NCBI GenBank assembly: GCA_964541485.1
Contig: CAZIQL010000027.1
Location: 1-28,319, forward strand
Length of the DNA stretch: 28,319 nucleotides
Source of the DNA: SIG299 sp964541485
Lineage (GTDB): Bacteria > Bacillota > Clostridia > Lachnospirales > Lachnospiraceae
Reading direction: 5' to 3'
The notes beneath the pieces were generated by a model. It ran no database searches, was not told where the DNA came from, and worked only from the letters and a program-made list of their open reading frames with translations. Of the stretch, positions 20,970-28,319 are shown one piece after another. The translations under genes and the position numbers were made by a program. Positions within the stretch are counted from its first letter, which is position 1; each line of letters opens with the position of its first letter.

Positions 20970-22412
20970 ATGAAGAAGATGAAAACAAATTTTAGTACAA
21001 GAAAATTTAAGGGTGGTGCCTATGCAACAGCGACTTCTGCCGTAGTGATTGCCATTCTGCTGGTGGTAAACCTGATGTTTACCAGACTGAATATTACATT
21101 GGATTTGACGGCAGACGGAAAATACAGTCTGACGCCGGAAACCATTTCCATGCTTGGGGAGCTGGAGGATGAAATCGTATTTTATTATCTTGCACCAAGT
21201 GGTGAGAGCATTGATATGTTTGATAAGATTTTAAGCCAGTATACCAAATACGGGGATACAGTAAAGCTTGTGACAAAGGACCCTGTGATGAATCCGAAGT
21301 TTGCAACCCAGTATACGGAAGCAGAGGTTGAGGAATTCAGTATTATCGTTGTAAATGAGACAAACGGACGCTCCCGTTATGTGGCATACAGTGATATGCT
21401 GATTGAGGAATACGGAATTGATTATACCACCTACCAATATTACAGCGAAGTAACCGGACTGGATATGGAGGGACAGCTGAATTCTGCGATTGGTTATGTG
21501 ACAATGGAACATCTGCCGACGCTGTATGAAATGTCCGGTCACGGTATGCAGAGTCTTGGAACAGAGACTATTGCGATGCTTGAAAAAGCAAATCTTCAGG
21601 TGTATGCAGGAGATGATGCACTTGACTTGCTGACAACAGAAGCAATTCCGGAGGACTGTGATGTGCTTCTGATTCATACGCCGGAAACAGATTTCACAGA
21701 GGATGAGGTCACACTTCTTTCCGATTATCTGAGCGAGGGAGGCAATATTATCTTTGTTCTCAGCTACTTAAACAGTGACGACCCGAATCTGCTTGGACTT
21801 GTGGAGTCCTACGGTATCGGTATGCAGGAAGGTATCTTAATGGAGTCAAGCTCCAGATACTATATGCAGGCACCATACATTCTTGTTCCGACTATGGTAT
21901 CGCATGAGATTACAGAGGATGCGTATAACAATAAATACATTATTGCACAGGCAGCAAGCGGTCTTACCATAACGGAGGATGCCACAGATACCCTGACCCT
22001 GACCGGCTTTTTAAAGACCTCTGCCAATGCATACGTAAAGGAATTGGATTTTAGCACATATTACAAGGAAGACGGAGATCCATCCGGTACATTTTATCTT
22101 GGTATCCATGCGGAGGATTCTGCAACCGGTGGTGAGATGGCAGTATTCTCCGGTTACTATATTTTTAATGACGCATATGCAACCAGCGATACCTTTGGTA
22201 ATATCAATCTTTTGGTAAACAGTGTGAATACACTTGCTGATGTTGAGGTGACCACAACAGCAGTAAGAACGATTGATTTGACCGCAGAGGAGTATATTAC
22301 ATTGACAGATGCGCAGATAAACAGTATTGCATTGGTGGTTGTTATTTTACTTCCGCTGGCTGTTCTGGTAACCGGTATTGTCTGGGTGGTTTACAGAAGG
22401 AAGCATGCATAA
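20970..22412 (+). CDS. GldG-like ABC transporter auxiliary protein
   Basis: 480 residues, ATG after AAGGAGG, 11 bp behind the permease gene. An N-terminal membrane anchor (about 16-38) is followed by LDLTADGKYSLTPETISMLG, the conserved opening of GldG/ABC_transp_aux proteins. A large extracytoplasmic domain follows, with a Rossmann-like part (DVLLIHTPETDFTEDEVTLL, LSEGGNIIFVLS) that resembles glutamine-amidotransferase-like folds without catalytic residues. A second membrane helix near residues 450-474 ends in a basic tail. In Bacteroidetes GldA-GldF-GldG takes part in gliding and secretion; in Firmicutes similar sets have no settled role. Confidence 0.9.
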   Translation: MKKMKTNFSTRKFKGGAYATATSAVVIAILLVVNLMFTRLNITLDLTADGKYSLTPETISMLGELEDEIVFYYLAPSGESIDMFDKILSQYTKYGDTVKLVTKDPVMNPKFATQYTEAEVEEFSIIVVNETNGRSRYVAYSDMLIEEYGIDYTTYQYYSEVTGLDMEGQLNSAIGYVTMEHLPTLYEMSGHGMQSLGTETIAMLEKANLQVYAGDDALDLLTTEAIPEDCDVLLIHTPETDFTEDEVTLLSDYLSEGGNIIFVLSYLNSDDPNLLGLVESYGIGMQEGILMESSSRYYMQAPYILVPTMVSHEITEDAYNNKYIIAQAASGLTITEDATDTLTLTGFLKTSANAYVKELDFSTYYKEDGDPSGTFYLGIHAEDSATGGEMAVFSGYYIFNDAYATSDTFGNINLLVNSVNTLADVEVTTTAVRTIDLTAEEYITLTDAQINSIALVVVILLPLAVLVTGIVWVVYRRKHA

Positions 22413-22427
22413 GTAAGAAGGTGTAGA

Positions 22428-23465
22428 ATGAAGAAAAAAACAAGAAATTTGATCGTATTGTGTTTGTGCCTTGTGATTTTACTTGTTGGATATAATTTTC
22501 TGGATACATGGAAGGAAAAGCAGGAGACGAAGGTGTCACAGACGGAAGAGGAAGAGCTGATAGAAGTGACGGAATTTGAGGTTGCAGATATTGCTTCTTA
22601 TTCCTATCGGAATTCCGAATACGAAATTGGATTTGCCTTGACAGAAGAAGGTTATGTCAATACAGAGGATGCAAAATTTCCGGCAGAAGAAAGTACGGTG
22701 GAAAGTCAGATTCTTGCGATTGCAGAATTAGAGGCACTTTTGCAGGTAACAGGAACAGACAAAGCAGAGTATGGCCTGGCAGAGCCGCAGATTGCCATAG
22801 AGGTAGTGCTGGAAAGTGGAACGAACCGGAATTTTTACATTGGCGATATTGCGCTGTTTGAAGATGCCTATTATGTGCTTGATGTGGAGAACGATGCAAT
22901 ATTCCTGTGTGAAGCTTCCATTTATGACACATTTTCTGTAGCGTGGACAAAGCTCGTGGCAAAGGAAGAGATGAGTAAGCCTGCTTCGGATACAATTATT
23001 TCGGTGGCATTGGAAACAGAGGATGAAGCGGTTTTTGTTCTTAGCTATGATGAGACATTGGAGCATCCATGGCAGCTGACGACGGCAGATGGTACGTTTG
23101 ATTGTGATACCGATGCGGTGACGGATCGTTTAGGTAACTTTTCCACCTACTCGGTCAGTAAGACAATCGAATATTCCTGTGACGATTTTTCCGAATACGG
23201 GCTGGAACCGGCGGCAACGAAAGTAACGGTAACGTATCTTGTGACGGATGATGCTGGAGTAGAGACGGAAGAAACACTGGTGTTTGAGTTTGCGGCAGAG
23301 GAAACAGAGGACGGTGTTTATTACACAAGAATCAACCATTCTGATTTTGTCTATGGTGTAACCAGCTTTTACATGGGTGAACTGAGTGAGTTCGAGTTAG
23401 AAGAGTTATTGTATGTAGAAGAAGAGACAGAAGAGGAAGCAGACATCACACTGACAGAAGAATAA
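22428..23465 (+). CDS. DUF4340-like extracytoplasmic protein of the ABC system
   Basis: 345 residues, ATG after GAAGGTG. One N-terminal membrane anchor (8-25) is followed by a long acidic extracytoplasmic part. The repeated pattern LEALLQVTGTDKAEYGLAEP and VVLESGTNRNFYIGDIALFE (a strand-rich module with 'YGL..P' then 'G....Y.GD') is the DUF4340 signature, and a second module shows FSEYGLEPAATKVTVTYL. It is the fourth gene of the Gld-like operon and its regular companion. It very likely sits beside the GldG-like protein on the outer face of the membrane. The C-terminus is strongly acidic (EEETEEEADITLTEE). A terminator follows at once. Confidence 0.85.
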   Translation: MKKKTRNLIVLCLCLVILLVGYNFLDTWKEKQETKVSQTEEEELIEVTEFEVADIASYSYRNSEYEIGFALTEEGYVNTEDAKFPAEESTVESQILAIAELEALLQVTGTDKAEYGLAEPQIAIEVVLESGTNRNFYIGDIALFEDAYYVLDVENDAIFLCEASIYDTFSVAWTKLVAKEEMSKPASDTIISVALETEDEAVFVLSYDETLEHPWQLTTADGTFDCDTDAVTDRLGNFSTYSVSKTIEYSCDDFSEYGLEPAATKVTVTYLVTDDAGVETEETLVFEFAAEETEDGVYYTRINHSDFVYGVTSFYMGELSEFELEELLYVEEETEEEADITLTEE

Positions 23466-23489
23466 AAAAGTAAATAGGTATAGATGCAG

Positions 23490-23530
23490 GCAGGAGTACA
23501 GCAGAAAATACGGCTGTACTCTTGCTTTTT
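23490..23530 (+). terminator. Terminator of the Gld-like ABC operon
   Basis: GCAGGAGTACAGC (23490-23502) pairs with GCTGTACTCTTGC (23513-23525), one mismatch, followed by TTTTT. Confidence 0.88.
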
Positions 23531-23550
23531 GTGTGGGATACAGATAAAAT
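23522..23550 (+). promoter_or_regulatory. Possible promoter of the membrane protein at 23583
   Basis: TTGCTT (23522-23527) and TAAAAT (23545-23550) with a 17-bp spacer. The -35 lies in the preceding terminator, so the match may be accidental. Confidence 0.4.
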
Positions 23551-23582
23551 GAGAAAAGAAAATGCGAATCGGGAGTGTGGAT

Positions 23583-24542
23583 ATGGCAGACAAAATCATC
23601 AATACATTAAAATACGGAGATAAGAGAACCAAAGGCAAGCTTTATCTGTTGTTTGGGATTTTGGCAGCAGGAGTCGCAGCACTGATTCTGGCACTGGTGC
23701 TTTCTAAGGTTGCGCTTGGCGTATTTGCCTTTCTTGCGCTTCTGGCAGATGGGCTGGTGCTTATGAATACGGCATTCGGAACAAAGGAAATATCCATGAA
23801 AGAAGAAAAGACAAAGAAAACCGGAAAGGAAGAGATAGAAGCGACAGAAAATCCACTTGTTTCCTATGATCCGAAGAAGCTAAAAAGGGTCATGGTGGCA
23901 TACAAAGTAAAGCGTGAGCATGTGCCTGTGATGATTGAATATTGCCAGGCGGAGCATATTTCCCAGTGTCCGGCGTATGCATGGAAGGATACGAAATATA
24001 TCTATTTTCTTTTGCTTGAGCAGGAGCCTCGAATGATAAAAGCGGAGCTGAAGGAGATTGATGGCATTCATGTGCGCCGCGGTATGACAGCGCGACCGTC
24101 TGCGGAGTATCCGAATATGAAGGAAAAATCAATGGTGAGCAAGCTGTTTCGGGAATATCTGCCGAATTATTATCAGACCAGTGACGGTTATCGGGTTGAG
24201 TTTAAGAAAAATATGTATTCGGCGGCACCGGGAGTATGGTGTACGGCAACTTCAGTAAAAAACATCCGAAAGCTCATACAGGGCAGGTTTCTTCTGGATA
24301 ACAATACTCTGGCAGAAGAGAGTGACTACTATAAAGATATTTATATTGCAAGGGTGCTGTTCTGGGACGGTGTATATTCCCCGACAGAATATAAGGATAA
24401 GGTGATTGCAATATTGGCACAGCTTGCAGAGGCGGATATTTCAATGAATACATTTCATGAATATCTGGCAAAAATGTTGTTAAAAGGTCTGATTCCGCAG
24501 GAATATGCGGACTTTGCGTTGAACAGAAGGGCGGTAAAATAA
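23583..24542 (+). CDS. Two-helix membrane protein of unknown function
   Basis: 319 residues from the ATG at 23583, which has GGGAGTG 7 bp upstream; an in-frame ATG at 23562 has no ribosome site. Two membrane helices (about 20-40 and 44-62) form an N-terminal hairpin. About 250 cytoplasmic residues follow, with no motif I recognise: a Lys/Glu-rich linker, then a mixed alpha/beta region (VMVAYKVKREHVPVMIEYCQ, YAWKDTKYIYFLLLEQEPRM) and a helical tail. It has its own terminator, overlapping the stop codon, and lies between the ABC operon and the citrate-synthase operon. Nothing in the context gives its role. Confidence 0.7.
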   Translation: MADKIINTLKYGDKRTKGKLYLLFGILAAGVAALILALVLSKVALGVFAFLALLADGLVLMNTAFGTKEISMKEEKTKKTGKEEIEATENPLVSYDPKKLKRVMVAYKVKREHVPVMIEYCQAEHISQCPAYAWKDTKYIYFLLLEQEPRMIKAELKEIDGIHVRRGMTARPSAEYPNMKEKSMVSKLFREYLPNYYQTSDGYRVEFKKNMYSAAPGVWCTATSVKNIRKLIQGRFLLDNNTLAEESDYYKDIYIARVLFWDGVYSPTEYKDKVIAILAQLAEADISMNTFHEYLAKMLLKGLIPQEYADFALNRRAVK

Positions 24543-24560
24543 AAATACCGCTCTTTTTTT
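24528..24560 (+). terminator. Terminator overlapping the end of the membrane-protein gene
   Basis: AGGGCGGTA (24528-24536, last codons of the gene) pairs with TACCGCTCT (24546-24554, one G-T pair), followed by seven T. Confidence 0.85.
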
Positions 24561-24569
24561 ATAATTTAA

Positions 24570-24599
24570 TTGACAATACAAGTATAATTGTATACAATT
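24570..24599 (+). promoter_or_regulatory. Promoter with -10-covering palindromic operator, citrate synthase operon
   Basis: TTGACA (24570-24575), 17 bp, then TACAAT (24593-24598). AATTGTATACAATT (24586-24599) is a perfect 14-nt palindrome that contains the whole -10 box. Its form TTGTATACAA suits a GntR/FadR-family repressor, and such a gene closes the operon (27296). Repression by blocking the -10 is inferred. Confidence 0.75.
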
Positions 24600-24628
24600 G
24601 AACAAAAGTCGAAAGGGAGAATACAAAT

Positions 24629-26032
24629 ATGCAGAATCGTAAAGTTTATATCAATCCACACAACAATCTGCTCTCTTTGGAAGAACGTATCTATGAATTG
24701 GTTGATGTGAAGCAGCCGAACGTATTCCGAAATCTGTTTCCGTATGACGAAATTCCAAAGATTGCGTTTAATGACCGTATTGTACCGCATTGTTTTCCGG
24801 AGGAAATCTGGATTACCGATACGACCTTCCGTGACGGACAGCAGTCCCGCGCACCGTATACACCGGAACAGATTGTAACAATCTATGATTATCTGCATAA
24901 GCTTGGCGGACCAAACGGTCTGATTCGTCAGAGTGAGTTTTTTGTATACAGCAAAAAAGACCGCGAAGCACTTTATAAATGTATGGAACGTGGGTATGAG
25001 TTTCCGGAATGTACGACGTGGATTCGTGCCAGCAAGAAGGATTTTGAACTGGTAAAGGAAATTGGTATCCGTGAAACGGGGATTTTGGTCAGCTGCTCTG
25101 ACTACCACATTTTCCACAAGATGAAGATGACCCGTGCCCAGGCAATGGAACACTATTTGAATATTGTAAGGGAATGTCTGGAGACCGGCATTGCGCCACG
25201 TTGTCATTTGGAAGACATCACACGCTCGGATATCCACGGCTTTGTGATTCCGTTCTGTTTTGAGCTGATGAAGCTTGGTGCAGAGTATGGTATTCCGGTA
25301 AAGATTCGTGCCTGTGATACGATGGGCTATGGTGTAAACTTCCCGGGTGCCGTGATTCCTCGTTCGGTACAGGGTATTATTTATGGTCTTATGGTACACG
25401 CGGGGGTTCCGTCTGAGCTTCTTGAGTGGCATGGGCACAACGATTTCTATAAGGCTGTTACCAATTCGACTACCGCATGGTTATATGGTGCCTCCGGTGT
25501 CAACTGCTCCTTGTTTGGTATCGGTGAGCGTACCGGTAATACACCGCTTGAGGCAATGGTGTTTGAGTATGCTCAGTTAAAGGGTACTCTGGATGGTATG
25601 GAGACTACCGTAATTACAGAATTGGCAGAGTATTATAAAAAGGAAATCGGATATAAGATTCCTTCCCGTACTCCGTTTGTCGGTGCAAACTTTAACGTAA
25701 CCAGAGCCGGTATCCATGCAGACGGACTGTTAAAGAATGAGGAGATTTACAATATTTTTGATACAGAGAAATTTTTAAATCGTCCGGTTCTTGTGTCGGT
25801 ATCCAATACCTCCGGTCTGGCAGGTATTGCCCACTGGATTAACTCGGTATTTAAGTTAAAGGGCGACTTTGCAGTAGATAAGAACAATCCTTTGGTACAG
25901 AGTTTAAAGGAATGGGTGGATGAGCAGTATGACGGTGGACGTGTTACGGTTATTACAGATCGCGAGCTTTCCGAACAGATTCAGCTTCGTCAGGGCGCGT
26001 TTGGCATGAACCTGCCACCAATTACAGAGTAA
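24629..26032 (+). CDS. Re-citrate synthase (homocitrate/isopropylmalate synthase family)
   Basis: 467 residues, ATG after AAAGGGAGA. It belongs to the DRE-TIM metallolyase family: ITDTTFRDGQQSRAPYT (62-78) with the catalytic Arg68-Asp69, and EWHGHNDF (266-273) with metal-binding His268 and His270, then GIGERTGNTPLEAM (297-310). The sequence type is that of the anaerobic citrate (Re)-synthase known from Clostridium kluyveri, which condenses acetyl-CoA and oxaloacetate with stereochemistry opposite to the common enzyme. Assignment over homocitrate or isopropylmalate synthase rests on overall wording (the start with INPHNNLLSLEERIYEL) and on the isocitrate dehydrogenase next door. The C-terminal leucine-sensing domain of LeuA is absent. 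It supplies carbon for 2-oxoglutarate and glutamate. Confidence 0.88.
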   Translation: MQNRKVYINPHNNLLSLEERIYELVDVKQPNVFRNLFPYDEIPKIAFNDRIVPHCFPEEIWITDTTFRDGQQSRAPYTPEQIVTIYDYLHKLGGPNGLIRQSEFFVYSKKDREALYKCMERGYEFPECTTWIRASKKDFELVKEIGIRETGILVSCSDYHIFHKMKMTRAQAMEHYLNIVRECLETGIAPRCHLEDITRSDIHGFVIPFCFELMKLGAEYGIPVKIRACDTMGYGVNFPGAVIPRSVQGIIYGLMVHAGVPSELLEWHGHNDFYKAVTNSTTAWLYGASGVNCSLFGIGERTGNTPLEAMVFEYAQLKGTLDGMETTVITELAEYYKKEIGYKIPSRTPFVGANFNVTRAGIHADGLLKNEEIYNIFDTEKFLNRPVLVSVSNTSGLAGIAHWINSVFKLKGDFAVDKNNPLVQSLKEWVDEQYDGGRVTVITDRELSEQIQLRQGAFGMNLPPITE

Positions 26033-26103
26033 CAGAAAAAGCATGTTGCGTGACCTTAGGGCACCGGATTACATAATTACAGCAGAGAGGATGGACGTTT
26101 GAA

Positions 26104-27270
26104 ATGGATTATACAAGTCAGATTACAGCAGCAAAAGAGGCATTTGGCAGGCTCCTGGAAGAGCAGTTAAAGCGTGTAGAGGACATGAAAGCACAGGGTG
26201 GGTTCCTTGATTATGCTTCCCTTGACACGATTAAAATCGGTGTGTGCGGCGGCGATGGTATCGGCCCGGCTATTACAGCGCAGGCACAGAGAATTTTAGA
26301 GTACTTGCTTGCGGATGAAGTAAAGTCCGGAAAGGTAGAGTTTAAGGTAATTGATGGTCTGACCATTGAGCGCAGAGTAGAAGAAAATGCAGCGATTCCT
26401 GCAGATGTTCTGGAAGAATTAAAGGAATGTCATGTTATTTTAAAGGGACCTACTACGACACCGAGAAAGGGAGATCCATGGCCAAATGTAGAGAGCGCAA
26501 ATGTTGCCATGAGAAAGGCACTCGATTTGTTTGCCAATGTGCGTCCGGTACGCATTCCGGAGCAGGGGATTGACTGGACCTTCTATCGAGAAAATACGGA
26601 GGGTGCTTATGCTGTAGGAAGTAAGGGTGTGAATGTGACAGAGGATTTGGGCGTTGACTTTACTGTGGTTACTTCCCAGGGTTGTGAGAGAATCATCCGT
26701 GCGGCATTTGAGTATGCAAAAGCAAACAAGAAGACCAGAGTAACGGCTGTTACGAAGGCAAATATCATCAAGACAACCGATGGTAAGTTCCTGGATACGT
26801 TCCGCGAAATTGCAAAGGAATATCCGGATATTACCGCAGATGACTGGTACATTGATATTATGACAGCAAAGCTGATTGATGAGAAGAGAAGACGTGATTT
26901 CCAGGTAATGGTGCTTCCAAACCTGTACGGCGACATCATTACAGATGAAGCTGCGGAATTCCAGGGCGGTGTAGGAACAGCAGGCAGTGCAAACATCGGT
27001 AAGAGATATGCGATGTTTGAGGCAATTCATGGTTCCGCTCCTCGAATGGTAACCGAAGGCAGAGATAAGTATGCTGACCCATGCAGTGTTATCCGCGCGG
27101 GAGCAATGCTTCTGAATCACATCGGCTATATAGAGCAGGCAGATAAGTTATACCGTGCCCTTGATATTTGTACCGTAACCGAAAAGAAGTATGTGATTAC
27201 CGGCAGAGATACGGGTGTGACCGGCGCAGAGTTTGCGGATTATATCATGGAAACCATAGAAAAGATGTAG
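26104..27270 (+). CDS. Isocitrate dehydrogenase (NAD-type family)
   Basis: 388 residues, ATG 71 bp behind the citrate synthase gene with AGAGGATGG upstream. A member of the beta-decarboxylating dehydrogenases: IGVCGGDGIGPAI (45-57), ESANVAMRKALDLFANVRP with Ser131, Asn133, Arg137 and Arg148 for isocitrate, TFYRENTEGAYA (159-170), catalytic Lys218 in TKANI, metal-binding NLYGDIITDEAAEF (273-286) and HGSAP (309-313). The Ser/Asn pair before Arg137 and YRENTEG mark isocitrate rather than isopropylmalate as substrate. After HGSAP the cofactor segment reads RMVTEGRDKYADP, matching neither the usual NAD (DIAGKN) nor NADP (KYAGQD) pattern, so the cofactor is uncertain. It makes 2-oxoglutarate. No aconitase is next to it. 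Confidence 0.9.
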   Translation: MDYTSQITAAKEAFGRLLEEQLKRVEDMKAQGGFLDYASLDTIKIGVCGGDGIGPAITAQAQRILEYLLADEVKSGKVEFKVIDGLTIERRVEENAAIPADVLEELKECHVILKGPTTTPRKGDPWPNVESANVAMRKALDLFANVRPVRIPEQGIDWTFYRENTEGAYAVGSKGVNVTEDLGVDFTVVTSQGCERIIRAAFEYAKANKKTRVTAVTKANIIKTTDGKFLDTFREIAKEYPDITADDWYIDIMTAKLIDEKRRRDFQVMVLPNLYGDIITDEAAEFQGGVGTAGSANIGKRYAMFEAIHGSAPRMVTEGRDKYADPCSVIRAGAMLLNHIGYIEQADKLYRALDICTVTEKKYVITGRDTGVTGAEFADYIMETIEKM

Positions 27271-27295
27271 TCTTAGAAGAGGCAAGGGAAGAAAA

Positions 27296-27976
27296 ATGGA
27301 AGAGAGCAAAGAGCGTTACGATGTTCAAAAAGAAGTGACGGACAAATATTCCTTACGCGGCAGGGTATTTCACAAGGTAAGGGAGGATATTTTATCCGGA
27401 AAATATGCAGACAATGAAGAACTGAAGGAAGCTACCATCGGTGCAGAGCTTGGTGTCAGCCGTACACCGGTCAGAGAGGCATTAAGACAGCTGGAATTAG
27501 AGGGGCTGGTAAATATTATCCCAAACAAGGGAGCCTATGTTACCGGCATTTCCATAAAGGACATTCATGATATTTATGTCATTCGTTCTTATCTGGAGGG
27601 GCTGGCTGCCAGATGGGCGTGTGAGCGGATTACGGAGCAGGAAATCGATGAGATAGAGGAAATTGTGTATCTGTCCGAATTCCATGCAAAGAAAAAGCAT
27701 TTTGACCAGATTGTGGAATTGGACAACAAGTTCCACGAGAGCATGTACCGTGCTTCCGGCAGCAAGATTTTAGAGCATGAGCTGACTACGTTCCATCATT
27801 ATGTAGAGCGTATCCGTAAGAAATCGCTCCATGATGAGGAGCGTGCTTTAAAGTCCAATGAAGAACATACGGCAATTCTGGAGGCTATCCGGAACCGCGA
27901 TGGGGAATTGGCCGAAAAGCTTGCGCATGAGCATATTATTCAGACGATTTTAAACATGAACAAACAAGGATTGTAA
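27296..27976 (+). CDS. GntR-family regulator, FCD (FadR) subclass
   Basis: 226 residues, ATG after AAGGGAAG, 25 bp behind the dehydrogenase gene and therefore in its operon. Residues about 19-85 form the GntR winged helix (GRVFHKVREDILSGKYADNE, LGVSRTPVREALRQLELEGL, NKGAYVTGIS). The C-terminal all-helical FCD domain carries the usual metal-binding Asp/His pattern (ELDNKFHESMYRASGS, then EEHTAILEAIRNRDGELAEK, then AHEHI). FCD regulators of this type sense small organic acids; citrate or 2-oxoglutarate are natural candidates here. The palindromes at 24586-24599 and 6804-6823 are its likely sites. Confidence 0.92.
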   Translation: MEESKERYDVQKEVTDKYSLRGRVFHKVREDILSGKYADNEELKEATIGAELGVSRTPVREALRQLELEGLVNIIPNKGAYVTGISIKDIHDIYVIRSYLEGLAARWACERITEQEIDEIEEIVYLSEFHAKKKHFDQIVELDNKFHESMYRASGSKILEHELTTFHHYVERIRKKSLHDEERALKSNEEHTAILEAIRNRDGELAEKLAHEHIIQTILNMNKQGL

Positions 27977-27983
27977 TGATTCA

Positions 27984-28012
27984 AGAGGATGCCAAACGGC
28001 ATCCTCTTTTTC
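27984..28012 (+). terminator. Terminator of the citrate synthase operon
   Basis: AGAGGATGCC (27984-27993) and GGCATCCTCT close an AAAC loop, followed by TTTTTCT; 8 bp after the GntR stop. Confidence 0.93.
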
Positions 28013-28319
28013 TCTGCATAGTTCTGCTGTAAGACTCAGCTGCCTGACAGGAATACTTGTGCATCACTTTCAGACATTTTTCAAGCACCTATTCTTCGTT
28101 TTTCCGTAACTCGCAGTCGGTGGGATAAAATTTATATCAAACAGAATTGACCGTAAAAAGCGTTCCAACCAAGTAGTATTACAGTCCGCAAAAAAACACT
28201 ACAAAAATCTGGTAAAGATGTCGTAATTAGAAAAATTTTCGTAAAACGTCACAGATGTTTTTTGAAAACTGTTTTAGAATAGAAATGGAGTCTGTTTACA
28301 GAAACAAGGAGGGGTTTCA
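28013..28319 (+). other. Gene-free leader of a gene beyond the window
   Basis: About 300 bases with no credible gene. It is AT-rich towards the right end and closes with AAGGAGGGG at 28306-28314, so a start codon is expected just past the edge. I found no promoter with good spacing: TTGAAA (28262-28267) and TAGAAT (28275-28280) are only 7 bp apart. No GntR-type TTGTATACAA palindrome is present. Confidence 0.55.

Noticed and set aside
24583..24588. TATAAT as -10 of the citrate synthase promoter
   Set aside because: It is only 7 bp from TTGACA; TACAAT at 24593 has the ideal 17-bp spacing.

Overview
The window looks like a chromosomal stretch of a Gram-positive anaerobic clostridium, most likely a motile, fibre-degrading member of the Lachnospiraceae (Roseburia/Butyrivibrio-like). 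Reasons: a T-box leader in front of serS, AGGAGG ribosome sites almost everywhere, a Re-citrate synthase/isocitrate dehydrogenase pair, a lipoprotein GH5 glucanase with a Thr-Pro linker, a candidate sigma-28 (flagellar) promoter, and a Cys-rich mini-protein of a kind I associate with this family. The genus is inference from gene content only.

Layout. 1-1076: 3' half of an EF-G-like GTPase and its terminator. 1182-2996: a membrane protein of the BlaR1/M56 type that has lost its zinc-protease motif. 3009-3536: a hicAB locus whose toxin gene carries an internal deletion while the antitoxin is intact. 3572-5565: promoter, serine T-box, an unusually long structured spacer, serS and a terminator. 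5627-6448: sigma-28-type promoter and a probable flagellum-associated protein. 6529-6711: tRNA-Gly(GCC) with promoter and terminator. 6712-6879: a gene-free stretch dense in inverted repeats, including an operator-like palindrome. 6880-8823 (minus): secreted lipoprotein GH5 glucanase. 8886-9701: a minimal nucleotidyltransferase/HEPN pair, followed by a 116-nt nested inverted-repeat element. 9922-11931: three-gene operon (membrane zinc-ribbon protein, DUF5685-like protein, J-domain protein with a Cys-rich tail). 11944-12043: a 100-N assembly gap flanked by identical 55-bp sequences.

12189-17268: a LysR regulator (minus), translationally coupled to a membrane-anchored protein with a 5'-nucleotidase C-terminal-like domain, diverges from leuB-leuC-leuD, the last steps of leucine synthesis. 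A palindromic T-N11-A box lies between them. 17276-18582: a shared bidirectional terminator and convergent aroC (chorismate synthase). 18667-18900 (minus): a 77-residue protein with 15 Cys. 19083-23465: a Gld-like ABC export system (ATPase, permease, GldG-like auxiliary protein, DUF4340-like protein), preceded by three TTCACA-type boxes with an 11-bp period. 23583-24542: an unknown membrane protein.

24570-27976: Re-citrate synthase, isocitrate dehydrogenase and a GntR/FCD regulator, a unit that makes 2-oxoglutarate for glutamate synthesis (aconitase must be supplied elsewhere). A perfect palindrome covers the -10 box of its promoter and is the natural operator for the GntR protein. Related double-palindromic sequence recurs at 6804-6823. 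The window ends in the leader and ribosome site of a gene outside it.

The parts I find least explained are the nested-repeat elements (4022-4087, 6735-6866, 9724-9839), the degenerate M56 protein, the zinc-ribbon/DUF5685/J-domain operon and the Cys-rich mini-protein next to the ABC exporter.
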